Source: Draconibacterium sediminis (GTDB lineage: Bacteria; Bacteroidota; Bacteroidia; Bacteroidales; Prolixibacteraceae). Taken from it: a stretch of 64,000 nucleotides of DNA. Below, one piece after another: positions 55,255 to 64,000 of this stretch. The stretch lies in the NCBI RefSeq assembly GCF_000949475.1, contig NZ_JRHC01000001.1:1550001-1614000 (forward strand). Reading direction: 5' to 3'. Below the pieces are notes generated by a model that was not told the DNA's origin, searched no databases, and worked only from the letters and a program-made list of their open reading frames with translations. Every line of letters begins with the position of its first letter. Positions within the stretch are counted from its first letter, which is position 1. Made by a program: the position numbers and the translations under genes.

Positions 55255-57771
55255 TTATTCTTCGGCCAGTAGCTGTTGAGCCGCCAATGCCAAAAACATA
55301 TAATGCGACGAGCCGCCGCCAAGCACGTATTCAACCTGTTGCCACAGGTATGGGAATTCAAGCAGTTCAGGAAAATCAGGGCGAATAAGTGCCGTTCCCG
55401 ACACAACGCCACCCGGAATGTACGACCAGTCGGCGCGATTTAAACCATAACCAACAGTTGCCGAGCGAGCACCAATTCCCGAAGCAAACGAAGAAGTATT
55501 GGAGCCCGGATGACAACCCAAAATAAAATTGAGTGCATTGTAAATGTATTCTGAGCTAAAAATATCGGGGTAGGCGGTATGCAAAAAGTATTGCCTGAAA
55601 CCAAATGACTGAATATCCCAGCCTGCACCCCAGATACGCGGACGATAAGGAATTCCGTAAGGAGTTTCGGCACCTTGTTTTGTTATCTGTTCGTTTAGCC
55701 CGTTCATGGCTTCTCTGATCGCTTGGGTAAAAGCAGGGTCATTAATCTTTTTTTCGGCGCGGCCAATGTACCAGCCTACAAATCCAATAGCTTCTGTAAT
55801 AAATTCAGTTTCAGAAAGCAAGTAATCCTTATAAACGTCATCGCCGGTAGTAAGTAATAGTTCGGTTGCAGCGTGTATTTTTGCCGATTTCGAACGTCCG
55901 CTTGCATCAGTAATCTCAAATAAGGTTTTGGCACAATCGAGAGCCTGCGTGCTGAGCGTATCGTTAAAACCTTTTAGCACCCGCGCTGTGGCTGCCATCT
56001 GTGCAGCAGTGGTTAATTCGCGGTAAGGATTGTCTTCGGTAAATACCCAGCGGTCGTCGTCGTTACCCGGTTCGTTGTCGGTCATTGCCGCCGCGTCGCC
56101 CAGCATAACATATTGCCTTAGGTTATTACAAATTATTCCGCGGTAAAGACGGCCCAGGGCACGGTATCCGCCAACGATTGTAAGTGCACCGTTTTCAATT
56201 TGTTGCAGGATGTCGGCTTTCCCATCGGGCTGGTGGATTTCGGTAATTCGTTTTTGCTGATCGATGGAAGTTACATCATAATCCACCCCAAATGCTTCGT
56301 AGGCCAGTGCCAGAATGTACGTTTCGCCGGCCTGTGATTCAACCCGCAGGTCGAAGTCGCCGGCATCGTGCCAGCCACCAATATTTAATCCGGGCACCAT
56401 ATCGCCGGGCGAATAATCAGTTAAAGTGGATTCTCCTTGTACATAGCCATCAATGTGGTTAAAATTAACCGGAGCCATTTGCGCATCATCCATATGGCAG
56501 TCGTCGTGCCAAACACGGTATTTCTCGTTTACTCGCATGTGACACATCTGTACGGGTAAGAAATATTCCAATACCGGTTGCCAGACTCCGCGATCGTAAA
56601 CCGCATCATCAATCCGAAAAACCGGAGAAGCAGAATTACCGTATCGCACCTGGTAAAGACCGGGGTCATTTATTTCCGAGAAATCGAACTTCAGGTAGTT
56701 GTAGCGCAAAAATTGTCCCCATTCTTCACCTGATTTACTGAGTACTTCTTCTTCTCCCGAAGCGGTAATTTTGAACAGTGCAGGAGTCTCTGTTTTTTCG
56801 GTGCGTTTATCGAGTTCAATAATAGCTGTTTTTTGTTGATTGCTGTGATAGCCGATTTGCGAAGTTTGAACAACCGGCGTATACTGCCAGTCTTCAACAA
56901 CATTGGGTGTAATGATCCATTTTATGGCCTCTTTTGTTTTTCCTGCGGAAATTTCGCTTCGCACAACAAACCAGCCATTGTTGTGATTCATTCGGCCATC
57001 GTATAGCTTTAAGGCAGCTCCTTCACTTTCAATACTGAATTTCCCGTAAGGATCGTCGGGGCGGACTACAAAGTGGTGCCCCTGAGCATAAGGCTCGGCA
57101 ACAATATCGTCGGCAATTATCGGGCTATATCCCTCTCCGGCAAGGTGTTCGGCTGAGGCTTTTCCTTCCGAATTAAAATTCCCCGGATCGTTGTAATGCG
57201 AAGGTTCGTAACGGGTTGGCCCATTGGGTTGTTGCGGAAAAATTCCCGTTTCATCGTCCATAATCCAGGGTTTACCGAATAATGCTCCCGGAAACAGTTC
57301 CATATTAAAACCCACTTTTCCCAGGTAATTTTGCGGAACGGGTTGCTCCAGGTCAACGGTAACGATAACCGAGCCGCCTTTGCCTTCAACATTTACAGTG
57401 TAATTTAACTGCAGATCGGGATAAACCATAGGGTTGAAGCCGGTAATGTGGCGCGATGAGTCGGGAAAACTCAAATATGCAGTAATCGTATTTTTTTCCT
57501 GGTTCGTAACACGGTCGTGTTGTTTCGGCACCGGCTGCCATTGTCCGGGAGTGGGTTCCAGCCTGATATCGCCGTTGGTGGCAATGCGGTTTCCGTGCAT
57601 AATCAGCGATACGCCTCCCTGGTGTCCTTCAGGATAAATATCATCGAAGGCCATAATATCCACACCATGGTTTTGGAAATATCCGGATGATATAAGTTTA
57701 AATTCCTGGGCTTTGAGGTTATTGGTGAAAAGGATTACCAGAAAATAGAAAAGGAAAGAAAATTTCTTCAT
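55255..57771 (-). CDS. GH9-family glycoside hydrolase with extra N-terminal domain
   Basis: An 838-residue exported enzyme. After the signal peptide (to about 21), a beta-rich domain of about 280 residues precedes the Ig-like CelD_N domain (about 300-395, SQIGYHSNQQKTAIIELD). The (alpha/alpha)6 GH9 catalytic domain (about 395-838) follows, with GGWHDAGDFDLRV providing the two aspartates (Asp469, Asp472). The late GH9 motif is altered: HPGSNTSSFASGIGARS replaces the usual GYNP form. The likely proton donor is Glu814 in QQVEYVLGGGSS. GH9 enzymes cut beta-1,4-glucans or act as exo-glucosidases/glucosaminidases. Because of the altered motifs, specificity is uncertain. Confidence 0.85.
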   Translation of the reverse strand: MKKFSFLFYFLVILFTNNLKAQEFKLISSGYFQNHGVDIMAFDDIYPEGHQGGVSLIMHGNRIATNGDIRLEPTPGQWQPVPKQHDRVTNQEKNTITAYLSFPDSSRHITGFNPMVYPDLQLNYTVNVEGKGGSVIVTVDLEQPVPQNYLGKVGFNMELFPGALFGKPWIMDDETGIFPQQPNGPTRYEPSHYNDPGNFNSEGKASAEHLAGEGYSPIIADDIVAEPYAQGHHFVVRPDDPYGKFSIESEGAALKLYDGRMNHNNGWFVVRSEISAGKTKEAIKWIITPNVVEDWQYTPVVQTSQIGYHSNQQKTAIIELDKRTEKTETPALFKITASGEEEVLSKSGEEWGQFLRYNYLKFDFSEINDPGLYQVRYGNSASPVFRIDDAVYDRGVWQPVLEYFLPVQMCHMRVNEKYRVWHDDCHMDDAQMAPVNFNHIDGYVQGESTLTDYSPGDMVPGLNIGGWHDAGDFDLRVESQAGETYILALAYEAFGVDYDVTSIDQQKRITEIHQPDGKADILQQIENGALTIVGGYRALGRLYRGIICNNLRQYVMLGDAAAMTDNEPGNDDDRWVFTEDNPYRELTTAAQMAATARVLKGFNDTLSTQALDCAKTLFEITDASGRSKSAKIHAATELLLTTGDDVYKDYLLSETEFITEAIGFVGWYIGRAEKKINDPAFTQAIREAMNGLNEQITKQGAETPYGIPYRPRIWGAGWDIQSFGFRQYFLHTAYPDIFSSEYIYNALNFILGCHPGSNTSSFASGIGARSATVGYGLNRADWSYIPGGVVSGTALIRPDFPELLEFPYLWQQVEYVLGGGSSHYMFLALAAQQLLAEE

Positions 57772-58718
57772 AATTCAGATTTTAGGTTGTTGGTTTTTTA
57801 TACTATTTGGATTCTTTATTTCTCATACTTAACAAATTTATAAAAAATTGTAATTAGTACAATAAGTATCTTTGTTCTTCAAAAAAATGTAGTGGTAACT
57901 GATTTGGGATTGGAATCAAACAGATCATATGTTTTGAACAAATCATACATATTGTGACCATTGAAGTTAGTGTCAGGATTCAAGTGTCCGAATTGAGTTA
58001 AAAGTCAGTAATACAGCATTTTGGCGTTTGTAAGGTTTTGAGATTAGATGGGTGTATATGCCTGGTTGGAAGCATTAAAAGCATTGTCTGACTGATTCTT
58101 GTAATGTTGCTTTTCAGGCTGTCACAAAGAGGAAATTTATCTAAACTTGAAACTAAATTATCTAAAATTATAAGTCATCTATATATTGATAGTGTAGTTT
58201 TGACAATTACTAACAAACGATATTATCAAACTTGAAAGAATGGACTGTAAAAAACTATTATCATTAACCGTCTTTTATAAGAACACAAATTTCGCTTGTG
58301 CTTTCCGATTATGGAATATTGTCGGACAAGTGATGCATTTACACCGATTTAATTCGTTCATATTATCGTTCACCTGATGTGCTCTGTTTGGGGGTGTTAA
58401 TGCAAACACCATTTAACCATTGTGCAAATTATTTGTGTTTAGTGAAGCAGGACGAAAGATCGGAGTTGAACTTTTTCGCATAGAAATTATTGCTGCTATT
58501 TTTCTGAAAATTTCGTTAAACACCAAAGTTTTAAAAAAAGGATTTAGTTGAACGCACGGTGGAATATTGGTGATGCATAGGATCCTATCATCAGAAAACT
58601 CAGAATGAACGAAAATATAACTAAGAGGTTGGCGCTTTTTAAAAGGGCTATTTCCCCCGATAAATAAACGCTTTCAACTTAGACTTAATTCCAATTTATT
58701 AATCAAAACTATTTATTT
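57772..58718. other. Non-coding interval between the GH9 gene and PUL3 susC
   Basis: About 950 AT-rich bases with no convincing gene on either strand. It carries the minus-strand promoter of the GH9 gene near 57833-57862 and a weak 6-bp hairpin GGTGTT/AACACC (58393-58410). A TATCTTTG on the plus strand around 57867 has no gene nearby. No regulator gene for the third SusC/SusD pair is present. Confidence 0.5.
57833..57862 (-). promoter_or_regulatory. Promoter of the GH9 gene
   Basis: Minus-strand TTG (57860-57862), a 19-base spacer and TAAATTTG (57833-57840) match the Bacteroidota consensus. Initiation would be about 55 bases before the ATG at 57771. Confidence 0.65.
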
Positions 58719-61700
58719 ATGAAAAAAGGCAAATTATTTCAGGTTGCACTAATGATGCTGCCTATGATGCTCTTAACACTCTGGGGTTTTGGACAAAACA
58801 TCAATTTGCAGGGTACTGTAGTTGATGATGCCGGAAGTCCGATTCCGGGTGTTTCAGTTTCTGTACAAGAGACTACTATCGGTACAGTAACCGACTTTGA
58901 TGGCAAGTTTAGTCTGGATGCTCCTCAGGGATCAAAAGTTCTTGTGTTTAGCTTCGTTGGTATGGAAGTTCAGGAAGTTGAAATTGGTTCGCAAACCACT
59001 TTTAACATTACAATGAAACCCGATGTGGTTGGGATCGATGAAGTTGTGGTTGTTGGTTACGGTACAATTAAAAAGAGTGACATCTCAGGTTCCGTGGCTT
59101 CCGTAAGTACTGAGGAAATGATGCGAAAAGCACCAGTAAACGTTGCACAAGGTTTACAGGGAGCTGCTGCCGGGGTAATGGTTACCTCACAAGATGGTGC
59201 TCCTGATGCGAATGCTGCAGTACGTATCCGCGGGGTTGCTACGATTAACGGTTCTGCTTCTCCTTTGTACGTGGTTGACGGTGTGCAGGTTGGTACTAAC
59301 GCAAACTTTCTTAACCCGGCCGACATTGAAAGTATTGAAGTATTAAAAGATGCTTCAGCAACTGCTATTTATGGTGCACGTGGTGCGAACGGTGTAATCA
59401 TGATTACCACAAAACATGGAACTAAAGGTTCGGCCAGAGTTGAATTCTCAGCCAACTTTGGGGCACAAACCTTGCCTTACAGCCTTGATGTGCAAGATGC
59501 TGATAGCTACGCAAAATCAATTCGTACGGCCCGTGCTTCTGATGGGGGAGTACCGGTATTATCTATCTGGGATGCACAATATGATGGTAGAAGAAAAACC
59601 ATCAACTGGCAAGACGAAATGACACGTATGGCTCTCAGACAGCAATACAATCTTTCGGCCTCAGGTGGTACTGAAAAAACTCAGGCAAACTTCTCATTAG
59701 GTTACCTGGATAACGAAGGTCTTGTTATAAACAGTTACTACGAGCGTATAACTTCGCGTGCCAATGTTAAAGTAAACGTTGCTGACTTTATTGAAGTGGG
59801 TGGTGATGTAAATTTTGTTCACACCGAATCGATGGGTAGTAATGCGGCGCTTGGAAACAATACCAACCTATCAAGTTTACGCGATATGGCATTTATTACA
59901 CCAACTATGGACTATATTAGTGACGATGGTGAATACATTAGCCCTAACGTAGTTAATCCTGACGGAACCTATGGTGTATTTTATCAAACTTCTGTTGCCA
60001 ACGAAATTGGTAAAGGTTATGATAACCCATATGCCCGCCAAATGGAATTGGACAATCCTTCAAAATCAAACCGGGTATTCGCAAGTGCTTATATTAATCT
60101 TGATCTTTACAAAGGTTTGTCTTTCAGGTCAATTGCTTCGTACAATTTCACTTCGCGCGATGGTTACAGCTGGACTCCGTTAAGGTATCGTTACAACAAT
60201 GGAGAATCAATTGAGCTTTACGGTGTGGATATGACTGAACAATTTTCAATGAATGCTTCTCAAGGTAATGATTTGGCTCTTGAAAGTTACTTTACATACA
60301 ATTATAAAACCGACCTTCACAACCTTACATTAATGGCTGGTAATTCAGTTAGTAAGAGTTATGGCCAGTGGCTGAATGTTTCGGCGAGAGATTTCCCTGC
60401 ATCTAATATCCGCGATATTGGTTTAACCAATGACCTGGATTCAAAAACAGCAGGTGGTGCTTTCAATTTGCAAACCCGTTACATCTCTTATTATGGAAGG
60501 GCGATGTATAGCCTTAAGGATCGTTATATCTTAACAGCAACTATGCGTCGCGACGGTTCTTCAAACTTTGGTGCAGGTAACCGTTGGGGATCTTTCCCAT
60601 CAGCCGCATTGGCGTGGCGTATTTCTGAAGAAAGCTTTATGGATGTCGCGCCGGTAATCAGCAACCTTAAGTTGCGTTTAGGATGGGGACGTACAGGTAA
60701 TGCAGGTGGCGCTACCGATTTGTCAGTAGAGCAATTAAGTTCAGCAAATAATCTGTATCACTTTTACGGCATCTCATCAAGCAGCCAGAGTAGCTCTGCT
60801 GCAAATGGTTTTGCTCAGCAAAGTGTAATCGATACCAACCTGAAATGGGAAACCAACGAACAGATAAACATTGGTCTTGATTTAGGCCTGTACGATAACA
60901 AGTTGAATATTACAGCCGACTATTTCGAACGTACCGCAAAAGATCTGTTAATTTACCAAACTATGCGTCCTTCTACAGGTTTTACAACAGTGTACACTAA
61001 CTTTGGTGAAATTCAGAATAAAGGTTTCGAATTCAGTATTAATTACAATACAAACATTGGAAGAGACTGGCAAGTTGGAGCAACTTTAACCGGTTCGTCT
61101 CTTAAAAACAAAGTAATTGAATCTGGTTCAGATATATTCAATACCAATTCAGGTACAACCAACGACGGAAGTAACGTAGGTGCTGTTGGTGGCGGTCTTA
61201 GCTGGGACAACCACTCAATTTGCCGCGAAGGTTATGCTGTCGGTTCTTTCTACGGATACAGAGTTGCCGGTATTTTCTCTGATCAATCAGAAATCGACCA
61301 GTTAAATGCTGCGGCAGTTGCTGCTGGCTACGATTACTACCAGGAAGCTCAAACTCAGCCTGGCGATTTCAAATATGTAGATATTAACAACGATGGCCAG
61401 ATCAGTGAAGAGGATATGGACGTTCTGGGTAACGGTTTCCCAAAACTGAACTACGGTTTAATGCTTGACGCTACTTATAAAAACTGGGACTTCTCAGTAT
61501 ACATGTATGGCGTATTAGGTCAGGATATTCTTTCTTACTCGGCAATGAAACTGTCTACTATGACACCATCTGACGACTGTGTATCGAATATTTTAACTGA
61601 TGTTGTAGCTGATGCATGGTCGCCAACCAATACCGACGGAGCATATCCACGTTTATCGATTACCGACCTTAATGCCAATACCCGTACTTCTGACGCATGG

Positions 61701-61952
61701 ATTAAGAAAGGTGACTTCCTGAAGATTAATAATATCCAGGTTGGCTATACTTTACCAAACAATATTGCCAAATCGCTAAAAATGTCTGGTGCCCGCGTTT
61801 ATGCTTCTGTACAAAACCTGGCTACTTTTTCATCGTACAACAAGTACGGCGATCCTGAAGTAGGACAAGGAAGTGTGCTCTATACAGGTCTTGATACCGG
61901 CCGATATCCAACACCACGTACCTATACATTTGGTGTGAACATTAAATTTTAA
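58719..61952 (+). CDS. SusC/RagA-family TonB-dependent outer-membrane transporter (PUL3)
   Basis: A 1077-residue importer lacking an STN domain. The signal peptide (MKKGKLFQVALMMLPMMLL) is followed by a CarboxypepD_reg-like domain (about 30-110, LQGTVVDDAGSPIPGVSVSV), TonB box region DEVVVVGYGTIKKSD, and plug motifs PLYVVDGVQVG and LKDASATAIYGARGANG. The barrel ends with VNIKF. The partner SusD begins 30 bases after the stop. The genes that would define this third locus lie beyond the right edge, though the GH9 and TIM-barrel genes on its left may belong to it functionally. Confidence 0.95.
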   Translation: MKKGKLFQVALMMLPMMLLTLWGFGQNINLQGTVVDDAGSPIPGVSVSVQETTIGTVTDFDGKFSLDAPQGSKVLVFSFVGMEVQEVEIGSQTTFNITMKPDVVGIDEVVVVGYGTIKKSDISGSVASVSTEEMMRKAPVNVAQGLQGAAAGVMVTSQDGAPDANAAVRIRGVATINGSASPLYVVDGVQVGTNANFLNPADIESIEVLKDASATAIYGARGANGVIMITTKHGTKGSARVEFSANFGAQTLPYSLDVQDADSYAKSIRTARASDGGVPVLSIWDAQYDGRRKTINWQDEMTRMALRQQYNLSASGGTEKTQANFSLGYLDNEGLVINSYYERITSRANVKVNVADFIEVGGDVNFVHTESMGSNAALGNNTNLSSLRDMAFITPTMDYISDDGEYISPNVVNPDGTYGVFYQTSVANEIGKGYDNPYARQMELDNPSKSNRVFASAYINLDLYKGLSFRSIASYNFTSRDGYSWTPLRYRYNNGESIELYGVDMTEQFSMNASQGNDLALESYFTYNYKTDLHNLTLMAGNSVSKSYGQWLNVSARDFPASNIRDIGLTNDLDSKTAGGAFNLQTRYISYYGRAMYSLKDRYILTATMRRDGSSNFGAGNRWGSFPSAALAWRISEESFMDVAPVISNLKLRLGWGRTGNAGGATDLSVEQLSSANNLYHFYGISSSSQSSSAANGFAQQSVIDTNLKWETNEQINIGLDLGLYDNKLNITADYFERTAKDLLIYQTMRPSTGFTTVYTNFGEIQNKGFEFSINYNTNIGRDWQVGATLTGSSLKNKVIESGSDIFNTNSGTTNDGSNVGAVGGGLSWDNHSICREGYAVGSFYGYRVAGIFSDQSEIDQLNAAAVAAGYDYYQEAQTQPGDFKYVDINNDGQISEEDMDVLGNGFPKLNYGLMLDATYKNWDFSVYMYGVLGQDILSYSAMKLSTMTPSDDCVSNILTDVVADAWSPTNTDGAYPRLSITDLNANTRTSDAWIKKGDFLKINNIQVGYTLPNNIAKSLKMSGARVYASVQNLATFSSYNKYGDPEVGQGSVLYTGLDTGRYPTPRTYTFGVNIKF

Positions 61953-61982
61953 TTGTTCCATAATAAACAAAAGATTAACATT

Positions 61983-63842
61983 ATGAAAAACATATTAAGA
62001 ATATTATTTATAGCCGCTTTTGTTGGGACTGTTTTATTCGGAACAACTTCTTGCGACAATGAAGAGTTTTTGACAGTTGACCACTATACGATCCTTGCGT
62101 CTGATCAAATGTTTAAGAGCGAAGAAGACGCAGCAAAAGGTTTGGTGGGATGTTACGACATGTTCTTCCCTGGAACCAACGCAGACGACTGGAACTACAA
62201 ACCTCAGTTATTTGTTGGTTGCCACCCTACACTGGAAACCCAGGCTACCGGATGGGATAAACAATATGGTAACCAGCAGTGGACTGCTGATGATCCAAGT
62301 TTAAATGCAGGTTGGATGTATGCCTACCGTGCCATTGGACGTTGTAACGTATTTTTGGCAGGTTTGGAAGCATCAGAAGAGGCTGCAAGCTGGTCAACAG
62401 CCGCATCTATGGCTGGCCAGGCGAAAGCAATCCGTGCCTATTTTTATATGTGGCTGGCGCAAACCTGGGGAAGAGTACCAATGCTGGCAGCTGGTGAAAC
62501 TTTCTCAAATACGCCTGACAAGGCTGCTGCCGAAACTGATGACGAAATGTGGGATTTCATTATCCAGGATTTGAAAGATGCTTCTTTATCACTTGAGTGG
62601 GCTCCACAAAATAACGAGTACGGCCGTTGTACAAAAGGTATGGCACTTTCATACTTAGGTGAAGCGTACTTGTGGAAAGCTTACAAAGCCCGTGTAAATG
62701 GTGAAGGCGATGCCAAGAGCAACGAAAATATCCAACTGGCTGCTGCTGCTTTAAAAGAAGTTATTGATGACGGACCTTACGAATTGGCACCATCCTACTC
62801 AACTTTATGGGACGTAGGTCTTGCTTGGCCAAAAGAAGCTGTTTGGCAGGTTGTTATGGATATGGGTGCAGGAAACTATTCAAATTGGGACTCTAACGCG
62901 CACAACTTTGTGAACTTTTTCGCCGGTTCTACCAATGGTGGTGGAGGCTGGGGCTCACAGTACCTCTCGTGGGAATTGTATTTCGCTTTTGAAAAAGGAG
63001 ACAAACGTCGCGATGCATCACTGGCTACTAATCCTGTTCCGGAACTTCCTGAAGATCAGCGTTCAGAATATTGTTATGGTTACAACCCATTTTTACAGCA
63101 AACAATTGGAAGTACACCTGATAAAAACAGTTTTAAAATGAATAACGGTGGCGACTATGCCCCAGGTATATGGACGATTAAACTTTGGAGAAATCAGCGC
63201 TGTCAGTGGTCATCACCTCACTCACCGGTTCATTTCTATTACAAACGTTATTCAGGCGTATTGCTCGACTATGCAGAATGTCTGTTCCGCTTAAATGGTG
63301 GAGATGATGCAACTGCCTGGGATCTTGTTAATCAAGTTCGCGATCGTGCGTTTGGAAACCTGGAAGTAGGTAAAGCGGAGGCATTAACTAGTACGTTCTT
63401 ACCTTATTTCCAATCACTGGAGAATATCAATGGTTCTTATTCTGACTATGTGGCTCCAACAGAATACCCTATTCCATTTAGTACTGAAACTGTTGAAGTG
63501 CCTGATGCCAAAACTTATTACACTACAGATGCCGCCGGTAACGAATACCACCAAGCCTTCTCTGGTCTTGAAGTTTGGGAAGTTGCCCTTGGACAGGAGC
63601 GCCGTAAAGAGTTTAATTCAGAATGGAACCTGAAGTACGACCTGCAACGGTCTGACTTCCTGATCCCTCATATTGAATCCAATTATCCAAAAGGTGTTGG
63701 TGTTCCTAATACCGACTTAAATGCATTGACTAACTGGCATACTTATCGCGAATGGGATTTCAACCAACAGAAACTTGTTATGCCTATTCCAACAAATGAA
63801 TTGCTTAGAAATCAGCTGATAACCCAAAATGAAGGTTATTAG
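61983..63842 (+). CDS. SusD/RagB-family surface glycan-binding lipoprotein (PUL3)
   Basis: About 619 residues from the ATG at 61983; a longer frame begins with TTG at 61953 but includes residues ahead of the signal peptide. The lipobox ends at Cys24 (GTTSC), followed by DNEEF. TPR-like helices and the RagB tail (LGQERRKEFNSEWNLKYDLQ) are typical. It pairs with the SusC just upstream and is followed by a terminator-like hairpin, so any enzymes of this locus are likely on separate transcripts. Confidence 0.94.
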   Translation: MKNILRILFIAAFVGTVLFGTTSCDNEEFLTVDHYTILASDQMFKSEEDAAKGLVGCYDMFFPGTNADDWNYKPQLFVGCHPTLETQATGWDKQYGNQQWTADDPSLNAGWMYAYRAIGRCNVFLAGLEASEEAASWSTAASMAGQAKAIRAYFYMWLAQTWGRVPMLAAGETFSNTPDKAAAETDDEMWDFIIQDLKDASLSLEWAPQNNEYGRCTKGMALSYLGEAYLWKAYKARVNGEGDAKSNENIQLAAAALKEVIDDGPYELAPSYSTLWDVGLAWPKEAVWQVVMDMGAGNYSNWDSNAHNFVNFFAGSTNGGGGWGSQYLSWELYFAFEKGDKRRDASLATNPVPELPEDQRSEYCYGYNPFLQQTIGSTPDKNSFKMNNGGDYAPGIWTIKLWRNQRCQWSSPHSPVHFYYKRYSGVLLDYAECLFRLNGGDDATAWDLVNQVRDRAFGNLEVGKAEALTSTFLPYFQSLENINGSYSDYVAPTEYPIPFSTETVEVPDAKTYYTTDAAGNEYHQAFSGLEVWEVALGQERRKEFNSEWNLKYDLQRSDFLIPHIESNYPKGVGVPNTDLNALTNWHTYREWDFNQQKLVMPIPTNELLRNQLITQNEGY

Positions 63843-63878
63843 AGTTTAGAATTCATAAAAATAAATTTGATTGTTTTG

Positions 63879-63912
63879 AAAGGGGATTTCCGAAAGGTTT
63901 TCCCCTTTTTTC
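63879..63912 (+). terminator. Probable terminator after PUL3 susD
   Basis: AAAGGGGA (63879-63886) pairs with TCCCCTTT (63901-63908) with additional CC/GG pairing near the apical GAAA, followed by a T-run. Confidence 0.75.
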
Positions 63913-64000
63913 TGTGGTATTAAAGCCTTTCATCCATTATTACCTCCCTAAAACTTTTTTCGCAACCATGAATAACACCATCGTTTTAGCTAAATATTAC

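Noticed and set aside
1-64000. Search for CRISPR arrays, phage genes and intact insertion sequences
   Set aside because: No spaced direct repeats, cas, capsid, terminase or transposase sequences were seen; the short heptamer array at 821-904 has no spacers and is not a CRISPR.

Overview
The window comes from a Bacteroidota genome, most likely a marine or anaerobic member of the Bacteroidales/Marinilabiliales group (Prolixibacteraceae-like). The grounds are three SusC/SusD outer-membrane glycan uptake pairs, a FecI/FecR-type regulatory pair feeding a SusC with an STN domain, sulfatases, Bacteroidota-type promoter boxes (TTTG, 19 bases, TAnnTTTG), AT-rich intergenic DNA, and a seven-gene V/A-type ATPase operon containing a DUF2764 gene. 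The genus is an inference.

Layout. (1) 1-3846, minus strand: sulfate activation and transport. cysN (cut by the left edge) and cysD follow an SLC13/DASS permease, and a phased 7-bp repeat fills the cysD-cysN gap. (2) 4097-4751: two nearly identical tRNA-Lys(TTT) transcription units, each with promoter, leader hairpin and terminator. (3) 5342-23985, plus strand: polysaccharide utilisation locus 1 (PUL1). It runs ECF sigma, anti-sigma, SusC, SusD, a glycerophosphodiesterase-GH16 fusion, two FGly-type sulfatases, two DUF2961/GH172 proteins, a DUF6786-like lipoprotein, a FucP-like sugar:H+ symporter, and a decayed third sulfatase. (4) 24103-26472, minus: a secreted BNR/VPS10-type beta-propeller, with a candidate structured small RNA upstream. 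(5) 27145-30250, plus: rlmD and an OmpA-family protein. (6) 30361-32262, minus: a two-component pair. (7) 32380-39510, minus: V/A-type ATPase in the order A-B-E-DUF2764-D-I-K, with a rotor subunit that carries the sodium ligand set. (8) 39799-41454, minus: two universal stress proteins. (9) 42838-53026, plus: PUL2. It holds SusC, SusD, two exported Gfo/Idh/MocA oxidoreductases flanking a ThuA-like protein, and an MFS carrier, with no glycoside hydrolase on the same strand. (10) 53262-57771, minus: an unassigned TIM-barrel protein and a GH9 enzyme. (11) 58719-63842, plus: a third SusC/SusD pair.

How the genes work together. PUL1 looks built for a sulfated, possibly phosphodiester-bearing glycan. 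The outer-membrane complex binds and imports fragments, FGly sulfatases remove sulfate, GDPD-GH16 cuts backbone and phosphodiester bonds, the GH172 enzymes trim furanosides, and the FucP-like carrier moves the monosaccharide across the inner membrane. The FecI/FecR pair probably switches the locus on through contact with the SusC STN domain. PUL2 resembles an oxidative (3-keto-glycoside) route: two Tat-exported dehydrogenases plus ThuA, echoing ThuA/ThuB of trehalose metabolism. These substrate assignments are inferences. The sequence directly supports the family assignments, catalytic motifs, gene order and intergenic structures.
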